DNA of 23,964 nucleotides, taken from assembly GCA_910586515.1 (NCBI GenBank), contig CAJUGL010000053.1, positions 1 to 23,964 on the forward strand, in the 5' to 3' direction. A model generated the notes under the pieces. It saw only the letters and a program-made list of their open reading frames with translations, searched no databases and had not been told where the DNA came from. Both the position numbers and the translations under genes were made by a program. Shown here one piece after another: positions 7,328 through 15,044 of this stretch. Source of the stretch: an uncultured Acetatifactor sp. (GTDB taxonomy: Bacteria; Bacillota; Clostridia; Lachnospirales; Lachnospiraceae). Numbering within the stretch: the first letter of the stretch is position 1; each line of letters begins with the position of its first letter.

Positions 7328-8428
7328 CTACTTCTCCGCGTAATTGATAAAACAAATGTTCAGCCCCACGTATCCGGCTATACCGTCCACCGAACCCTCA
7401 AAATTATACTGCCACATGGCAAATCTGTACGGATAATCCGGAATATCTCCCGCCTGAGACAGCCACACATCATATGCTGTCAGCTTCGACATGTCAATTT
7501 CCTTAATCAGCCATTCCTTGTTTCCGTAAATCATTGTCTTATAGCCTGCCGCGGCAACAGTATCCAGAAAAGCTTTGGTGACGGTGGTCTTTTCCGCTCT
7601 GGTCAGTACATCCGTCCTGGCGGAATCATTTTCGATCAGCTCCATATCAAATGCCACAGGATAAGTAATCTTGTATTCGCTGATGTTTTGAATCACCATA
7701 TTGGCTTCTTCCACAGCCTCAGCTTCACTGATAGCCTGAGAAAAGAAATAAACGCCTACTTCCAGCCCCGCATCTGTTGCTCTTTTTATATTTTCGCTGA
7801 AGCGCTCGTCCAGAATCAACTGGCCTGTGCCATACCCCCTGGCTCCCACCCTGAGCATGACAAAGTCAATTCCGGCCTTCTTGAGCTTTCCGAAGTCAAC
7901 ATAGTCCTGAAGCTTGGATATATCCGCTCCCACAAAAGAAGTCTGCTTACCGTTTTCATAATATTTCATCAGCTCGGACTGGCAGACCAGCTTGGTGAAA
8001 TCGTACTCATGTTTCGGCAGATATGGGCTGATCAGAACCCATTCCTCCTCACCGTCAGCATATTGAACCAGCGTATGCTTTCCGTCCGTAGACGGGTCAT
8101 CCTCTTCCTCCGTCTCCGGTTCCTCCGTGGGCTGAGGCTCCGGCGTCGGTTCCGGATACATGTCCCAGAAATCAAAATCGTCCGGATGCAGGACGCTTTC
8201 GCTCAGCAGTTCATCCGTCTCGGGATAAACTGCCGATGCGGAGCCCGCATCCCCTGCCCCCTGCTGTGAATTATTCTGCTGTGTCCGCTGAGCGGCTTTG
8301 TCCTGGGCGTTATTTAATATCAACACCAGAAACAAAATTACCGAAACAAAGGCGGACACAGCCACTATAGCCATCACTACCGTGGGCGTCAGACTGGAAT
8401 GATCATCATAATCATCCGGCATTTTCAT
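7328..8428 (-). CDS. GH25-type muramidase, membrane anchored
   Basis: A 366-residue protein predicted to cleave the beta-1,4 bond between N-acetylmuramic acid and N-acetylglucosamine outside the cell. It has a short cytoplasmic N-terminus, one membrane segment (about 15-38), a Gln/Ser/Ala-rich spacer, a Pro/Glu/Thr linker (91-111) and a C-terminal GH25 domain from about 164. Domain signs are VGADISKLQDYVDF (Asp169, in place of the usual GIDVSKWQG), FVMLRVGARGYGTG, and AFDMELIEN with catalytic-type Asp261 and Glu263. The usual Trp of the first motif is Leu. No separate wall-binding repeats are seen, so the anchor probably positions it. The ATG at 8428 has AGGGGG 7 bases upstream. It begins 36 nt after rnfB stops, so it may be the seventh gene of the rnf transcript. 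Confidence 0.88.
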   Translation of the reverse strand: MKMPDDYDDHSSLTPTVVMAIVAVSAFVSVILFLVLILNNAQDKAAQRTQQNNSQQGAGDAGSASAVYPETDELLSESVLHPDDFDFWDMYPEPTPEPQPTEEPETEEEDDPSTDGKHTLVQYADGEEEWVLISPYLPKHEYDFTKLVCQSELMKYYENGKQTSFVGADISKLQDYVDFGKLKKAGIDFVMLRVGARGYGTGQLILDERFSENIKRATDAGLEVGVYFFSQAISEAEAVEEANMVIQNISEYKITYPVAFDMELIENDSARTDVLTRAEKTTVTKAFLDTVAAAGYKTMIYGNKEWLIKEIDMSKLTAYDVWLSQAGDIPDYPYRFAMWQYNFEGSVDGIAGYVGLNICFINYAEK

Positions 8429-8440
8429 AATTATACCCCC

Positions 8441-8458
8441 TGCCCGCTTATGCGGGCA
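8441..8458 (-). promoter_or_regulatory. Strong hairpin between rnfB and the GH25 gene
   Basis: A perfect 7-bp GC-rich stem (TGCCCGC / GCGGGCA) with a 4-nt loop fills much of the 36-nt gap. On the minus strand it is followed directly by the AGGGGG ribosome binding site of the GH25 gene, not by a T-run, so it is not a standard intrinsic terminator. It could protect the 3' end of the rnf message, partially terminate, or affect GH25 translation. Confidence 0.4.
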
Positions 8459-8464
8459 TAAACT

Positions 8465-9262
8465 TTATATCTTAACAATACATTTTTTCGGACATTTTTC
8501 CGCGCAGGTTCCGCAGCCGGTACATGCTTCCTGATCAATGGCGGCATGGAAATCCGTCACTTTCACCGCCTGGGAAGGGCAATTCCTCACACACAGCCCA
8601 CAGCCGATACAGCCTGCCTGGCATGCTTTCATGGTTATCGGTCCCTTATCTGCGGAACTGCAGGCAACCGCATATTTTGCATCATACGGAATCAGCGAAA
8701 TCAAATGTTTCGGACATGCCGCCACACATTTTCCGCACGCCTTGCACTTCTCTCTGTCCACCACTGCCACACCGTCTACCACATGGATAGCATCAAAAGG
8801 ACATGCCTCAACACAACTGCCGTACCCCAGACAGCCGCTGTCGCAGGCTTTCGGGCCGCCTCCGGGCACAAAGCCCATCATCCGGCAATCCTGATGTCCA
8901 TAGTATTCGTAGTCTTTTTTTGCCTTTTCACAATCCCCAATGCAGGCCACAAAAGCAACTTTTCGCTCTGAACTGCCCGCCTCTACCCCCATGATGGCGG
9001 CAATCTTTTCCCCTGCTTTTGCGCCGCCTACAGGACAGGCATCCACCGCGGCTTCTCCCTTGGCTATGGCCGCGGCCAGACCAGAGCATCCAGCGTATCC
9101 GCATCCGCCGCAGTTATTTCCCGGCAGAGCGGCCAGCACGGCTTCTTCCTTCTCATCTTTCTCCACATGAAACCGGATTCCGGCAACTCCCAAAAAAAGC
9201 CCTACAAAGATACCTACCGCGCCCACAATGGCTGCGGCAGCCAAAATTCCCGTTATACTCAT
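8465..9262 (-). CDS. rnfB: Rnf complex subunit RnfB, multi-cluster ferredoxin
   Basis: RnfB accepts electrons from reduced ferredoxin and passes them into the membrane-bound Rnf complex. The 265 residues comprise an N-terminal membrane helix (about 5-28), an Fe-S domain with Cys51, Cys54, Cys59 and Cys76 (CGGCGYAGCSG, DACPVGG), and then ferredoxin-type [4Fe-4S] motifs. I count four: Cys140/144/150/154, Cys173/176/179/183, Cys218/221/224/228 and Cys247/250/253/257. That is more than the two extra clusters of proteobacterial RnfB and agrees with the larger clostridial type. The ATG at 9262 is preceded by GGGAG at 7 bases. It is the last rnf gene, separated from rnfA by 115 nt, the second-widest gap in an otherwise tightly packed operon. 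Confidence 0.95.
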   Translation of the reverse strand: MSITGILAAAAIVGAVGIFVGLFLGVAGIRFHVEKDEKEEAVLAALPGNNCGGCGYAGCSGLAAAIAKGEAAVDACPVGGAKAGEKIAAIMGVEAGSSERKVAFVACIGDCEKAKKDYEYYGHQDCRMMGFVPGGGPKACDSGCLGYGSCVEACPFDAIHVVDGVAVVDREKCKACGKCVAACPKHLISLIPYDAKYAVACSSADKGPITMKACQAGCIGCGLCVRNCPSQAVKVTDFHAAIDQEACTGCGTCAEKCPKKCIVKI

Positions 9263-9294
9263 CCTTTCGCTCCCTTTTATTATGAGTTGTGCAC

Positions 9295-9326
9295 TGACCT
9301 GTCAGGTCCGGATGCCTCACAGGTCA
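9295..9326 (-). promoter_or_regulatory. Hairpin in the rnfA-rnfB gap
   Basis: TGACCTGT at 9295-9302 and ACAGGTCA at 9319-9326 form a perfect 8-bp stem around a 16-nt loop; the loop also allows an alternative GACCTG/CAGGTC pairing with the first arm. No T-run follows. It lies in the 115-nt gap upstream of rnfB, where it might be a processing or stability element that sets rnfB dosage. Confidence 0.35.
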
Positions 9327-9377
9327 AAGCCGTTTTTATCAGTTCCGCATCAGTCCTTACGCTTTCCGGACATCCTG

Positions 9378-9968
9378 TCAGAGCAAACCGGAAAATCCGC
9401 AGAAGGCGATGGCCATCAGCCCTGCCGTAAGGAGCACAGTAGGCATTCCCTTGAAAGATTCGGGTATATCATTATACTCCAGTTTTTCCCGGATACCTGC
9501 CAATATTACAATGGCAACCGTAAACCCAACCGCAGTGGCAAAACCGTTCACGATCCCGGTTACAATCCCGTACTCTTTCTGTACATTGGTGATCGCCACG
9601 CCCAGCACGGCACAGTTGGTAGTAATCAGCGGCAGATACACGCCCAAAGCCTCATAGAGAGCAGGCATGGTCTTGCGCAGAAACATTTCCACAAACTGCA
9701 CCAGAGCCGCTATGACCAGAATGAACACAATGGTTTTGAGATACTCTACATGGAATCTGACCAAAATAAATTTATAAATTACGCCTGCCACTGCGCTGGC
9801 CAGAGTAATGACAAAGATTACAGCCGCCCCCATCCCGGCCGCCGTGTTCGTCTTCCTGGACACGCCCAAAAATGGACAGAGTCCCAAAAACTGACTGAGT
9901 ACCACATTGCTGACAAGAGAAGAACCGATCAAGATGACAAGTAATTCCTTCACATATCCCATATCCAT
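9378..9968 (-). CDS. rnfA: Rnf complex membrane subunit RnfA
   Basis: RnfA is one of the two paired six-helix membrane subunits (with RnfE) that form the core of the ion-translocating ferredoxin:NAD+ oxidoreductase. The 196-residue length and six hydrophobic segments are typical. The first-helix signature is SSLVSNVVLSQFLGLCPFLG, whose cysteine is one of those thought to hold the Fe-S centre between RnfA and RnfE. The partner segment reads TNCAVLGVAITN. The ATG at 9968 abuts the rnfE stop codon; its ribosome binding site (GGAGG, 8-base spacing) lies inside the last codons of rnfE, so translation is coupled. The C-terminus ends at GFSGLL. Confidence 0.95.
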   Translation of the reverse strand: MDMGYVKELLVILIGSSLVSNVVLSQFLGLCPFLGVSRKTNTAAGMGAAVIFVITLASAVAGVIYKFILVRFHVEYLKTIVFILVIAALVQFVEMFLRKTMPALYEALGVYLPLITTNCAVLGVAITNVQKEYGIVTGIVNGFATAVGFTVAIVILAGIREKLEYNDIPESFKGMPTVLLTAGLMAIAFCGFSGLL

Positions 9969-10724
9969 TTATCTGCCCTCCTCACCAGAATTCTGTGCTT
10001 CTGAAGACTTTTTCTTTTCTGTAGACGCATTCTCGTCATAGAACCGCCTGGAACATCCGTCTCTGTCCTTGCAATTCATACAATCCTCGCTGCAGCCCGA
10101 ACCAATCTTTTCGTAAGATTTCCCTGCAGCCTTCCGGATCTTTTTCAGATAATTCTGTAAGGCCACCAGCGCTGCCAGCACGAAAAATGCTCCCGGCGCC
10201 TGACCGAATATCCGAATCGGCTCTACGGAATCCGGCAGTATTGTTCTGCCGAACAAAGCGCCTGCTCCCAGCAGTTCCCGAAGCGCTCCGATGCAGGTCA
10301 GAGCAAAGGTAAAACCGAGCCCCATGCCGATTCCGTCAAAAAGGGAAGGCAAAACCGGATTTGTGTAAGCGTAACTCTCCGCACGCCCCAGAATAATACA
10401 GTTTACCACAATCAGAGGAATATAAACGCCCAGGGACTTGTTTAAAGCCGGGATATATGCTTCCAAAAGCAGCTGCACCGCAGTCACAAACGATGCGATG
10501 ATCACAATAAAGGCAGGAATACGCACTCTGTCGGGAATAATGTTCCTCAAAAGGGAAATAATCAAATTGCTTAACGCCAACACGGCCAGGGTAGTGAGTC
10601 CCATGCCCAGACCGTTTATGGCCGAAGTGGTAACTGCCAGTGTGGGACACATGCCCAGCATCAGCACCAATGTCGGATTTTCTTTGATCAGGCCGTTGTA
10701 AAGCCTCTCTCCCGCTTTATTCAT
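9969..10724 (-). CDS. rnfE: Rnf complex membrane subunit RnfE with Cys-rich C-terminal tail
   Basis: RnfE is the second six-helix core subunit, homologous to RnfA. Signatures include NGLIKENPTLVLMLGMCPTL near the N-terminus and VVNCIILGRAESYA in the middle, carrying the two conserved cysteines expected for the membrane Fe-S centre. The protein is 251 residues. After the last helix, a cytoplasmic tail of about 50 residues holds Cys211, Cys215, Cys218 and Cys224 (GCSEDCMNCKDRDGC), then a charged end. Many RnfE proteins stop at about 200-230 residues. The start is the ATG at 10724, with GGAGG 8 bases upstream; a GTG three codons earlier lies too close to that site. It overlaps rnfG by 8 nt. Confidence 0.94.
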   Translation of the reverse strand: MNKAGERLYNGLIKENPTLVLMLGMCPTLAVTTSAINGLGMGLTTLAVLALSNLIISLLRNIIPDRVRIPAFIVIIASFVTAVQLLLEAYIPALNKSLGVYIPLIVVNCIILGRAESYAYTNPVLPSLFDGIGMGLGFTFALTCIGALRELLGAGALFGRTILPDSVEPIRIFGQAPGAFFVLAALVALQNYLKKIRKAAGKSYEKIGSGCSEDCMNCKDRDGCSRRFYDENASTEKKKSSEAQNSGEEGR

Positions 10725-11340
10725 TGCCGCCACCTCCCTCTGTCAAAGCCTTTGCCGCCTTCAATCCGCCGTTGACCGCATCGGTTACAGCCTTTGTGGT
10801 AATGGTGGCGCCGCTGATGGCATCAATCTCGTTGTCGGCAGAAGCACCTGCCTTGGTATAAATAAAACTTTCCACCTTTTTGTCATGAAACTGAGGGACC
10901 AGCTCATCCGGCGCCAGCATCCCCAGTCCTGCGGTCTCCGAAATCTCCAGAATCGAGATATCATTGAGTGTTCCTTCGTTAGTCACGCCTAAGTACAGCA
11001 CAATATTGCCGCCGTATCCCTGCGTCGAGATGGATTCCAGCACATAGCCCAGCATTGCGCTGTCGCTGCCCAGGGCCCGGTAAACCCTGCCCAATTTCAC
11101 GCCTGCGGCGGAAAGCTCCTGCTGTAATTCATCCGCCGGCGCATATTCCATTTCCTCAAAGGAAGCCGCTTCCGCAAATACGGCTCTGCAGGCTTCCTGC
11201 ACGGCCTTCTCCTGCTGTATGCGGATGGGTTCCTTTGTCAGCTCATTTACCACGCCTAAAACCAAACCGGCAATCAGAGTAATGGCAAAGAGAATCCCCG
11301 CTTCTCTCAGCATTACGCTCACATCGTTTTTATTTTTCAC
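10717..11340 (-). CDS. rnfG: Rnf complex flavoprotein subunit RnfG
   Basis: RnfG carries a covalently bound FMN on the outer face of the membrane and relays electrons within the Rnf complex. The 207 residues have one N-terminal membrane helix (about 11-31, ILFAITLIAGLVLGVVNEL) and an extracytoplasmic FMN-binding domain. The flavinylation motif DAISGATITT ends the domain; the modified residue should be Thr179, attached by an ApbE-type transferase that is not in this window. The GTG start at 11340 is supported by GGAGG 8 bases upstream inside rnfD, with which it overlaps by 11 nt. The 3' end overlaps rnfE. Confidence 0.95.
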   Translation of the reverse strand: MKNKNDVSVMLREAGILFAITLIAGLVLGVVNELTKEPIRIQQEKAVQEACRAVFAEAASFEEMEYAPADELQQELSAAGVKLGRVYRALGSDSAMLGYVLESISTQGYGGNIVLYLGVTNEGTLNDISILEISETAGLGMLAPDELVPQFHDKKVESFIYTKAGASADNEIDAISGATITTKAVTDAVNGGLKAAKALTEGGGGNE

Positions 11341-12271
11341 GGCGCTTACCTCCCTTCCCGTATCCGAAGGCCACAGGCATCGTATATTTTTCCATCAGCG
11401 GCACCAGAAGATTTCCCAGAATAATGGCATAGGAAACGCCCTCTGCTCCCGGTCCGAAGATACGGAATATTCCTGTCATGAGTCCTAAAAATATGCCGAA
11501 TACATACTGCCCCCGGCCTGTGATGGGCCTGGTCACATAATCCGTGGCCATGAAGAACGCGCCCAGCATCAGGCCGCCGCCGGAAAGCTGGGCAGCCAGA
11601 TACGAAGGGTCAAAGCCATGACCGCCGAATAATCCCGCAAAAATCAGGAATGACAATATGTAGCTGCCGGGGATTCTCAGATCAATTATCCCCATAAGAA
11701 TCAATATACAGGCTCCTACGGCAAGGGCGATTACGGAAGTCTCTCCTATCGTTCCCGCCGTGCGCCCGATCACCATGTCCAGTACTTTAACCTGTTCCCC
11801 CGCTTTCAATGCCGCCAGCGGCGTAGCTCCCGTAAAGGCATCGCAGTCAAACGCCGTCATCGCGGTCGGAAAAGAAATCAGCAGAAAACATCTTGCCGCC
11901 AGGGCCGGATTCATAAAATTCTGTCCCAGTCCTCCGAAAAGCATTTTTACCACCAAAATGGCAAAAACACCGCCCAGGGCTGCCATCCACAGAGGAATGG
12001 TCACCGGCAGATTCAGCGCCAGCAGCAGCCCTGTCACCACAGCCGACAAATCCGTAATCGTCAGTTTTCTGCGATACAGCCCAAATAAAAATTCCGTCAG
12101 GACCGTACTGGCCACAGTGACCAGCATAACTGCCAGTGCCCTCGGTCCGAAATTATAGATTCCAAAGCCAGCCGCGGGCATCAGGGCAATGACAACCGCC
12201 AGCATAATCCCGTTTGTGGCTACTTTGGAACGAATATGAGGATTCGATGATACTTTGTATAATTCGCCCAT
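11330..12271 (-). CDS. rnfD: Rnf complex membrane flavoprotein subunit RnfD
   Basis: RnfD is a multi-pass membrane subunit homologous to NqrB that carries a covalent FMN and lies on the ion and electron path. About nine hydrophobic segments are visible. The N-terminus shows the family motif VSSNPHIRSK. The flavinylation motif is DAFTGATPLAALK, with Thr150 the expected FMN site. LFGGLGQNFMNPALAARCFL and ATDYVTRPITGRGQ are further signatures. I chose ATG 12271 (313 residues) because GGAG lies 6 bases upstream and the resulting N-terminus fits the family; in-frame ATG 12283 and TTG 12289 lack a site. The gap after rnfC is 90 nt with no clear terminator. Confidence 0.94.
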   Translation of the reverse strand: MGELYKVSSNPHIRSKVATNGIMLAVVIALMPAAGFGIYNFGPRALAVMLVTVASTVLTEFLFGLYRRKLTITDLSAVVTGLLLALNLPVTIPLWMAALGGVFAILVVKMLFGGLGQNFMNPALAARCFLLISFPTAMTAFDCDAFTGATPLAALKAGEQVKVLDMVIGRTAGTIGETSVIALAVGACILILMGIIDLRIPGSYILSFLIFAGLFGGHGFDPSYLAAQLSGGGLMLGAFFMATDYVTRPITGRGQYVFGIFLGLMTGIFRIFGPGAEGVSYAIILGNLLVPLMEKYTMPVAFGYGKGGKRREK

Positions 12272-12361
12272 AGTTTTCTCCATTATCAATTCCGCAGCCC
12301 TGTCAACCGTCCCCCGGACGAATAAACCGTCGCTGCTGATTTTTGTTTCGTATAGAGTATA

Positions 12362-13678
12362 TTATTTTTTGCGTTTGGCCAGCTGAATCTTACGCATGGA
12401 TTTTATCTGCTGAGTCAGAGGCCTTTTGGCAGGACAGATATAGCTGCAGCAGCCGCACTCACAGCATTCCATGCCATAATTGGCTACAAACGCTTCTTCG
12501 TCAAAATGTGATGCGTAATCCGCCAATCTGCTGGGAATGATCCTGCCCGGGCACACTGCCACACAGCGGCCGCAGTTGATACAGGGTCCCGGCTCCATGG
12601 CGGCTACCTCGTCCTTCGTCAGTCCCAGTAGAGCCGTGGAAGTTTTTGTGGTCGGAACATTCAGATCAAACATACTGAATCCCATCATAGGACCGCCGCA
12701 GATAACTTTTTCAGGCTTCTCACGGAATCCCCCCGCAGCTTCCAATACTTCCGCATATGTAGTTCCTGTTTTCACCCGGAAATTTGCCGGCTTCACCACT
12801 GCATCCCCCGTCACGGTGACGATTCTCTCCATCAGCGGTCTGCCCTCCGTCACGGCCCGGTACACTGCCACCACGGTATCCACATTGTTTACCACACAGC
12901 CCACATCCGCAGGCAGCATGGTAGAATTGATCTTCCTGCCTGTAGTGGCAAAAATCAACTGCCGTTCTCCGCCCTGGGGATATTTGGTCTTCAGCGCACG
13001 AACGCCCAGTTTCGGCTCGTCCCTGGTAAGCTCCTGCAGACGGGAAATACAGTCCGGCTTATTATCCTCCACAGCTAAAATACCGTGGGCATTGGGAAAC
13101 AGTCCTAAAATAATCTTCAGGCCGCCCACCAGCTTTTCGGGTTCCTCAATCATCCTTCTGTAATCGGAAGTCAGATAAGGCTCGCATTCCGCGCAGTTTG
13201 CGATTACATAATCAATTTTGTCCGGCTCCTTGGGAGAAAGCTTTACATGGGTAGGGAATCCTGCCCCGCCCATTCCGACGATTCCGGCCTCTCTGATGAT
13301 CTCCGTAATCTCTTCCCGCTTCATCTTCCCCACGGACGAGCGGGGCTGAAACCCAACGTCCTCATACTGGCCGTCATTTTCCACGATAATGCTCATCACC
13401 ATATCGCCTGTTGCCACACGCCTGGGTTCAACAGCTTTCACTGTCCCCGATACAGAGCTGTGTACAGGCGCGGAGACAAATCCTCCCGCCTCGGCAATCT
13501 TCTGCCCTGCCAACACCCTGTCCCCCTTTGCGACAATTGCTTTGGCCGGTGCCCCGATGTGCTGGGAGAGGGGATAAACCAGCTCGCTTCCCGGCAGAAC
13601 ATCCCTGATTGGATCATCCTTGGACAGGTCTTTTCCATCATAGGGGTGTATGCCGCCCGTAAATGTCAATTTTGCCAT
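12362..13678 (-). CDS. rnfC: Rnf complex NADH-binding subunit RnfC
   Basis: RnfC is the peripheral cytoplasmic subunit that reduces NAD+ (or oxidises NADH). The 438 residues comprise an N-terminal biotinyl/SLBB-like region (GGIHPYDGK, SAPVHSSVSGTVKAVE), a flavin- and nucleotide-binding domain with GIVGMGGAGFPTH (about 133-144), a soluble-ligand-binding region, and two [4Fe-4S] motifs at Cys366/369/372/376 (CINCGRCVAVCP) and Cys405/408/411/415. The length is normal for clostridial RnfC; it lacks the long Ala/Lys-rich tail of enterobacterial RnfC. The ATG at 13678 has AAAGGA 11 bases upstream. It is the first gene of the operon, with a candidate promoter 40-70 bases upstream. Confidence 0.96.
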   Translation of the reverse strand: MAKLTFTGGIHPYDGKDLSKDDPIRDVLPGSELVYPLSQHIGAPAKAIVAKGDRVLAGQKIAEAGGFVSAPVHSSVSGTVKAVEPRRVATGDMVMSIIVENDGQYEDVGFQPRSSVGKMKREEITEIIREAGIVGMGGAGFPTHVKLSPKEPDKIDYVIANCAECEPYLTSDYRRMIEEPEKLVGGLKIILGLFPNAHGILAVEDNKPDCISRLQELTRDEPKLGVRALKTKYPQGGERQLIFATTGRKINSTMLPADVGCVVNNVDTVVAVYRAVTEGRPLMERIVTVTGDAVVKPANFRVKTGTTYAEVLEAAGGFREKPEKVICGGPMMGFSMFDLNVPTTKTSTALLGLTKDEVAAMEPGPCINCGRCVAVCPGRIIPSRLADYASHFDEEAFVANYGMECCECGCCSYICPAKRPLTQQIKSMRKIQLAKRKK

Positions 13679-13721
13679 GTTCTCTTAAGTCCTTTCCATT
13701 GTTTCACTTGAAATGAATCCT

Positions 13722-13749
13722 AACATAAATATACTATTTTTTTTAACAA
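13722..13749 (-). promoter_or_regulatory. Candidate rnf operon promoter
   Basis: On the minus strand TTGTTA and TATGTT are separated by 16 bases containing a run of A residues, about 45 bases before the rnfC ATG. Each box matches the sigma-A consensus in four of six bases. The region is strongly AT-rich compared with the rest of the window, and no better candidate was seen. Confidence 0.35.
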
Positions 13750-13777
13750 AATACTACTGTAAATTTTTATTTTATGA

Positions 13778-13783
13778 TATAAT
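13778..13783 (+). promoter_or_regulatory. Extended -10 promoter of the DEDD exonuclease-like gene
   Basis: TGATATAAT is a perfect TATAAT with the extended TGn motif, 62 bases before the ATG at 13846. No good -35 is seen, which an extended -10 can tolerate. Just downstream TGGCAAT occurs twice (13798-13804 and 13811-13817) in the untranslated leader. Confidence 0.5.
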
Positions 13784-13845
13784 ATTCTTATCATGATTGG
13801 CAATGGTTACTGGCAATCATACAATTATTGGAAACGGAGGCTGCC

Positions 13846-14949
13846 ATGAGAATTTGTGAGGAAACATTAGAAAACTTTTCCATATCTTATCCCCTGGATA
13901 GGCTTGCGCCCCTGGAACGTATCCTCTTTCTTGACATAGAAACTACCGGTTTTACCGCAAAATCTTCCTATTTATATCTGATCGGCTGCGCCTACTATCT
14001 GGCCGGCAAATGGCGTACCATACAATGGATGGCGGAAAGCTATGACCAGGAAACGGATGTGCTGAAGGCTTTTTTTGAATTTTCAAAGCTCTATCGTTAC
14101 CTGATCCACTTTAACGGCAACAATTTTGATCTGCCCTTTATCACGCAGAAATGCGCTCAGCTCTCCCTGCCCTATACTTTTGACGATTATCGGGGAATCG
14201 ACATCTATAAGAGAGTTGCTCCCTACAGATACTTCCTTAAACTACCCAACTGCAAGCAGAAAACGCTGGAACAGTTTTTAGGAATAAACCGTAAGGACGT
14301 ATTCTCAGGGGGAGAACTTATCGGCATTTATCACGAGTATATTAAAAACCCCTCCGAATTCTCCGAGAATGCCCTCTTTCTCCACAATGCGGATGATTTA
14401 AAGGGAATGCTGGAGACGCTGCCCATGCTGGCCTATTATGACCTGTTCAATTCTCCCATCCGGGCCAGGAAAGTTCAGGCAAATGTTTACCGGGATGTCA
14501 ACGGGGCGCGAAGACGGGAACTGATCATCCAGTTCCGGCCGGACACAATGCTGCCAAAGCCTGTTTCCGCCAATATCAACCAGTGCATTTTTCGCAGTGA
14601 CGATACAGGATGCTCATTGAAAGTTCCCATTTTTGAGGAAGAATTGCGGTATTTTTACTCTAATTACCATGATTACTATTACCTTCCCACAGAAGATACC
14701 GCTCTGCACAAATCCGTTGCCGAATTTGTGGATAAAGCGTACCGTATACCTGCCTCCGCAGCCAACTGCTATACGCGCAAGGCCTCCAGCTATCTGCCGC
14801 AGTGGGATTTTGTCTTTACTCCCTTTTTCAAGCGTGACTACAAGAGCCGCGAGCTGTTCTTTGAACTAACCGATGAATTAAAAAAGGACCGGCAGGCTTT
14901 TTCCCAATATGCCTCCCACGTTCTCAATATGATGGCCTCTACCTATTGA
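13846..14949 (+). CDS. RNase H-fold 3'-5' exonuclease-like protein (YprB/DEDD type)
   Basis: A 367-residue soluble protein. Its N-terminal half has an RNase H-like exonuclease fold: ILFLDIETTGF supplies Asp30 and Glu32, LIHFNGNNFDLPFI supplies Asp95, and FLHNADDLKGM supplies a His180-x3-Asp184 pair. This is the DEDD pattern of DnaQ-like nucleases and of the ribonuclease-H-like domain in Bacillus YprB. All four acidic positions are present, so activity is plausible, but the substrate is unknown. The C-terminal part (about 205-367) has no motif I recognise and contains a Tyr-rich stretch (RYFYSNYHDYYYLP). I chose the ATG at 13846, preceded by GGAGG at 5 bases, over a TTG six codons earlier. It is transcribed divergently from rnf and is the only plus-strand gene in its neighbourhood. 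Confidence 0.8.
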   Translation: MRICEETLENFSISYPLDRLAPLERILFLDIETTGFTAKSSYLYLIGCAYYLAGKWRTIQWMAESYDQETDVLKAFFEFSKLYRYLIHFNGNNFDLPFITQKCAQLSLPYTFDDYRGIDIYKRVAPYRYFLKLPNCKQKTLEQFLGINRKDVFSGGELIGIYHEYIKNPSEFSENALFLHNADDLKGMLETLPMLAYYDLFNSPIRARKVQANVYRDVNGARRRELIIQFRPDTMLPKPVSANINQCIFRSDDTGCSLKVPIFEEELRYFYSNYHDYYYLPTEDTALHKSVAEFVDKAYRIPASAANCYTRKASSYLPQWDFVFTPFFKRDYKSRELFFELTDELKKDRQAFSQYASHVLNMMASTY

Positions 14950-14996
14950 GCATAACGCCGTAAAAGAAGTCAAAAAAACATAATTACATCAAAATT

Positions 14997-15028
14997 AAGC
15001 GGTTGCCTCAGTTACGCTGCAGCCGCTT
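14997..15028. terminator. Bidirectional terminator between the exonuclease-like gene and cheR
   Basis: AAGCGGTTGC and GCAGCCGCTT form a 10-bp stem (one G-U pair on the RNA) with a 12-nt loop, in the 95-nt gap between convergent genes. T-rich sequence follows on the plus strand (ATCTGATTTTGTTTC) and on the minus strand (AATTTTG). It probably ends both transcripts. Confidence 0.7.
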
Positions 15029-15044
15029 ATCTGATTTTGTTTCT

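Noticed and set aside
8441..8458. Intrinsic terminator of the rnf operon
   Set aside because: The stem is strong, but the bases after it on the minus strand are AGGGGGTATAAT, a ribosome binding site, with no T-run.
9345..9377. A tiny 7-codon frame after rnfA
   Set aside because: It has no coding sense and is far too short to support; the bases are better seen as a spacer.
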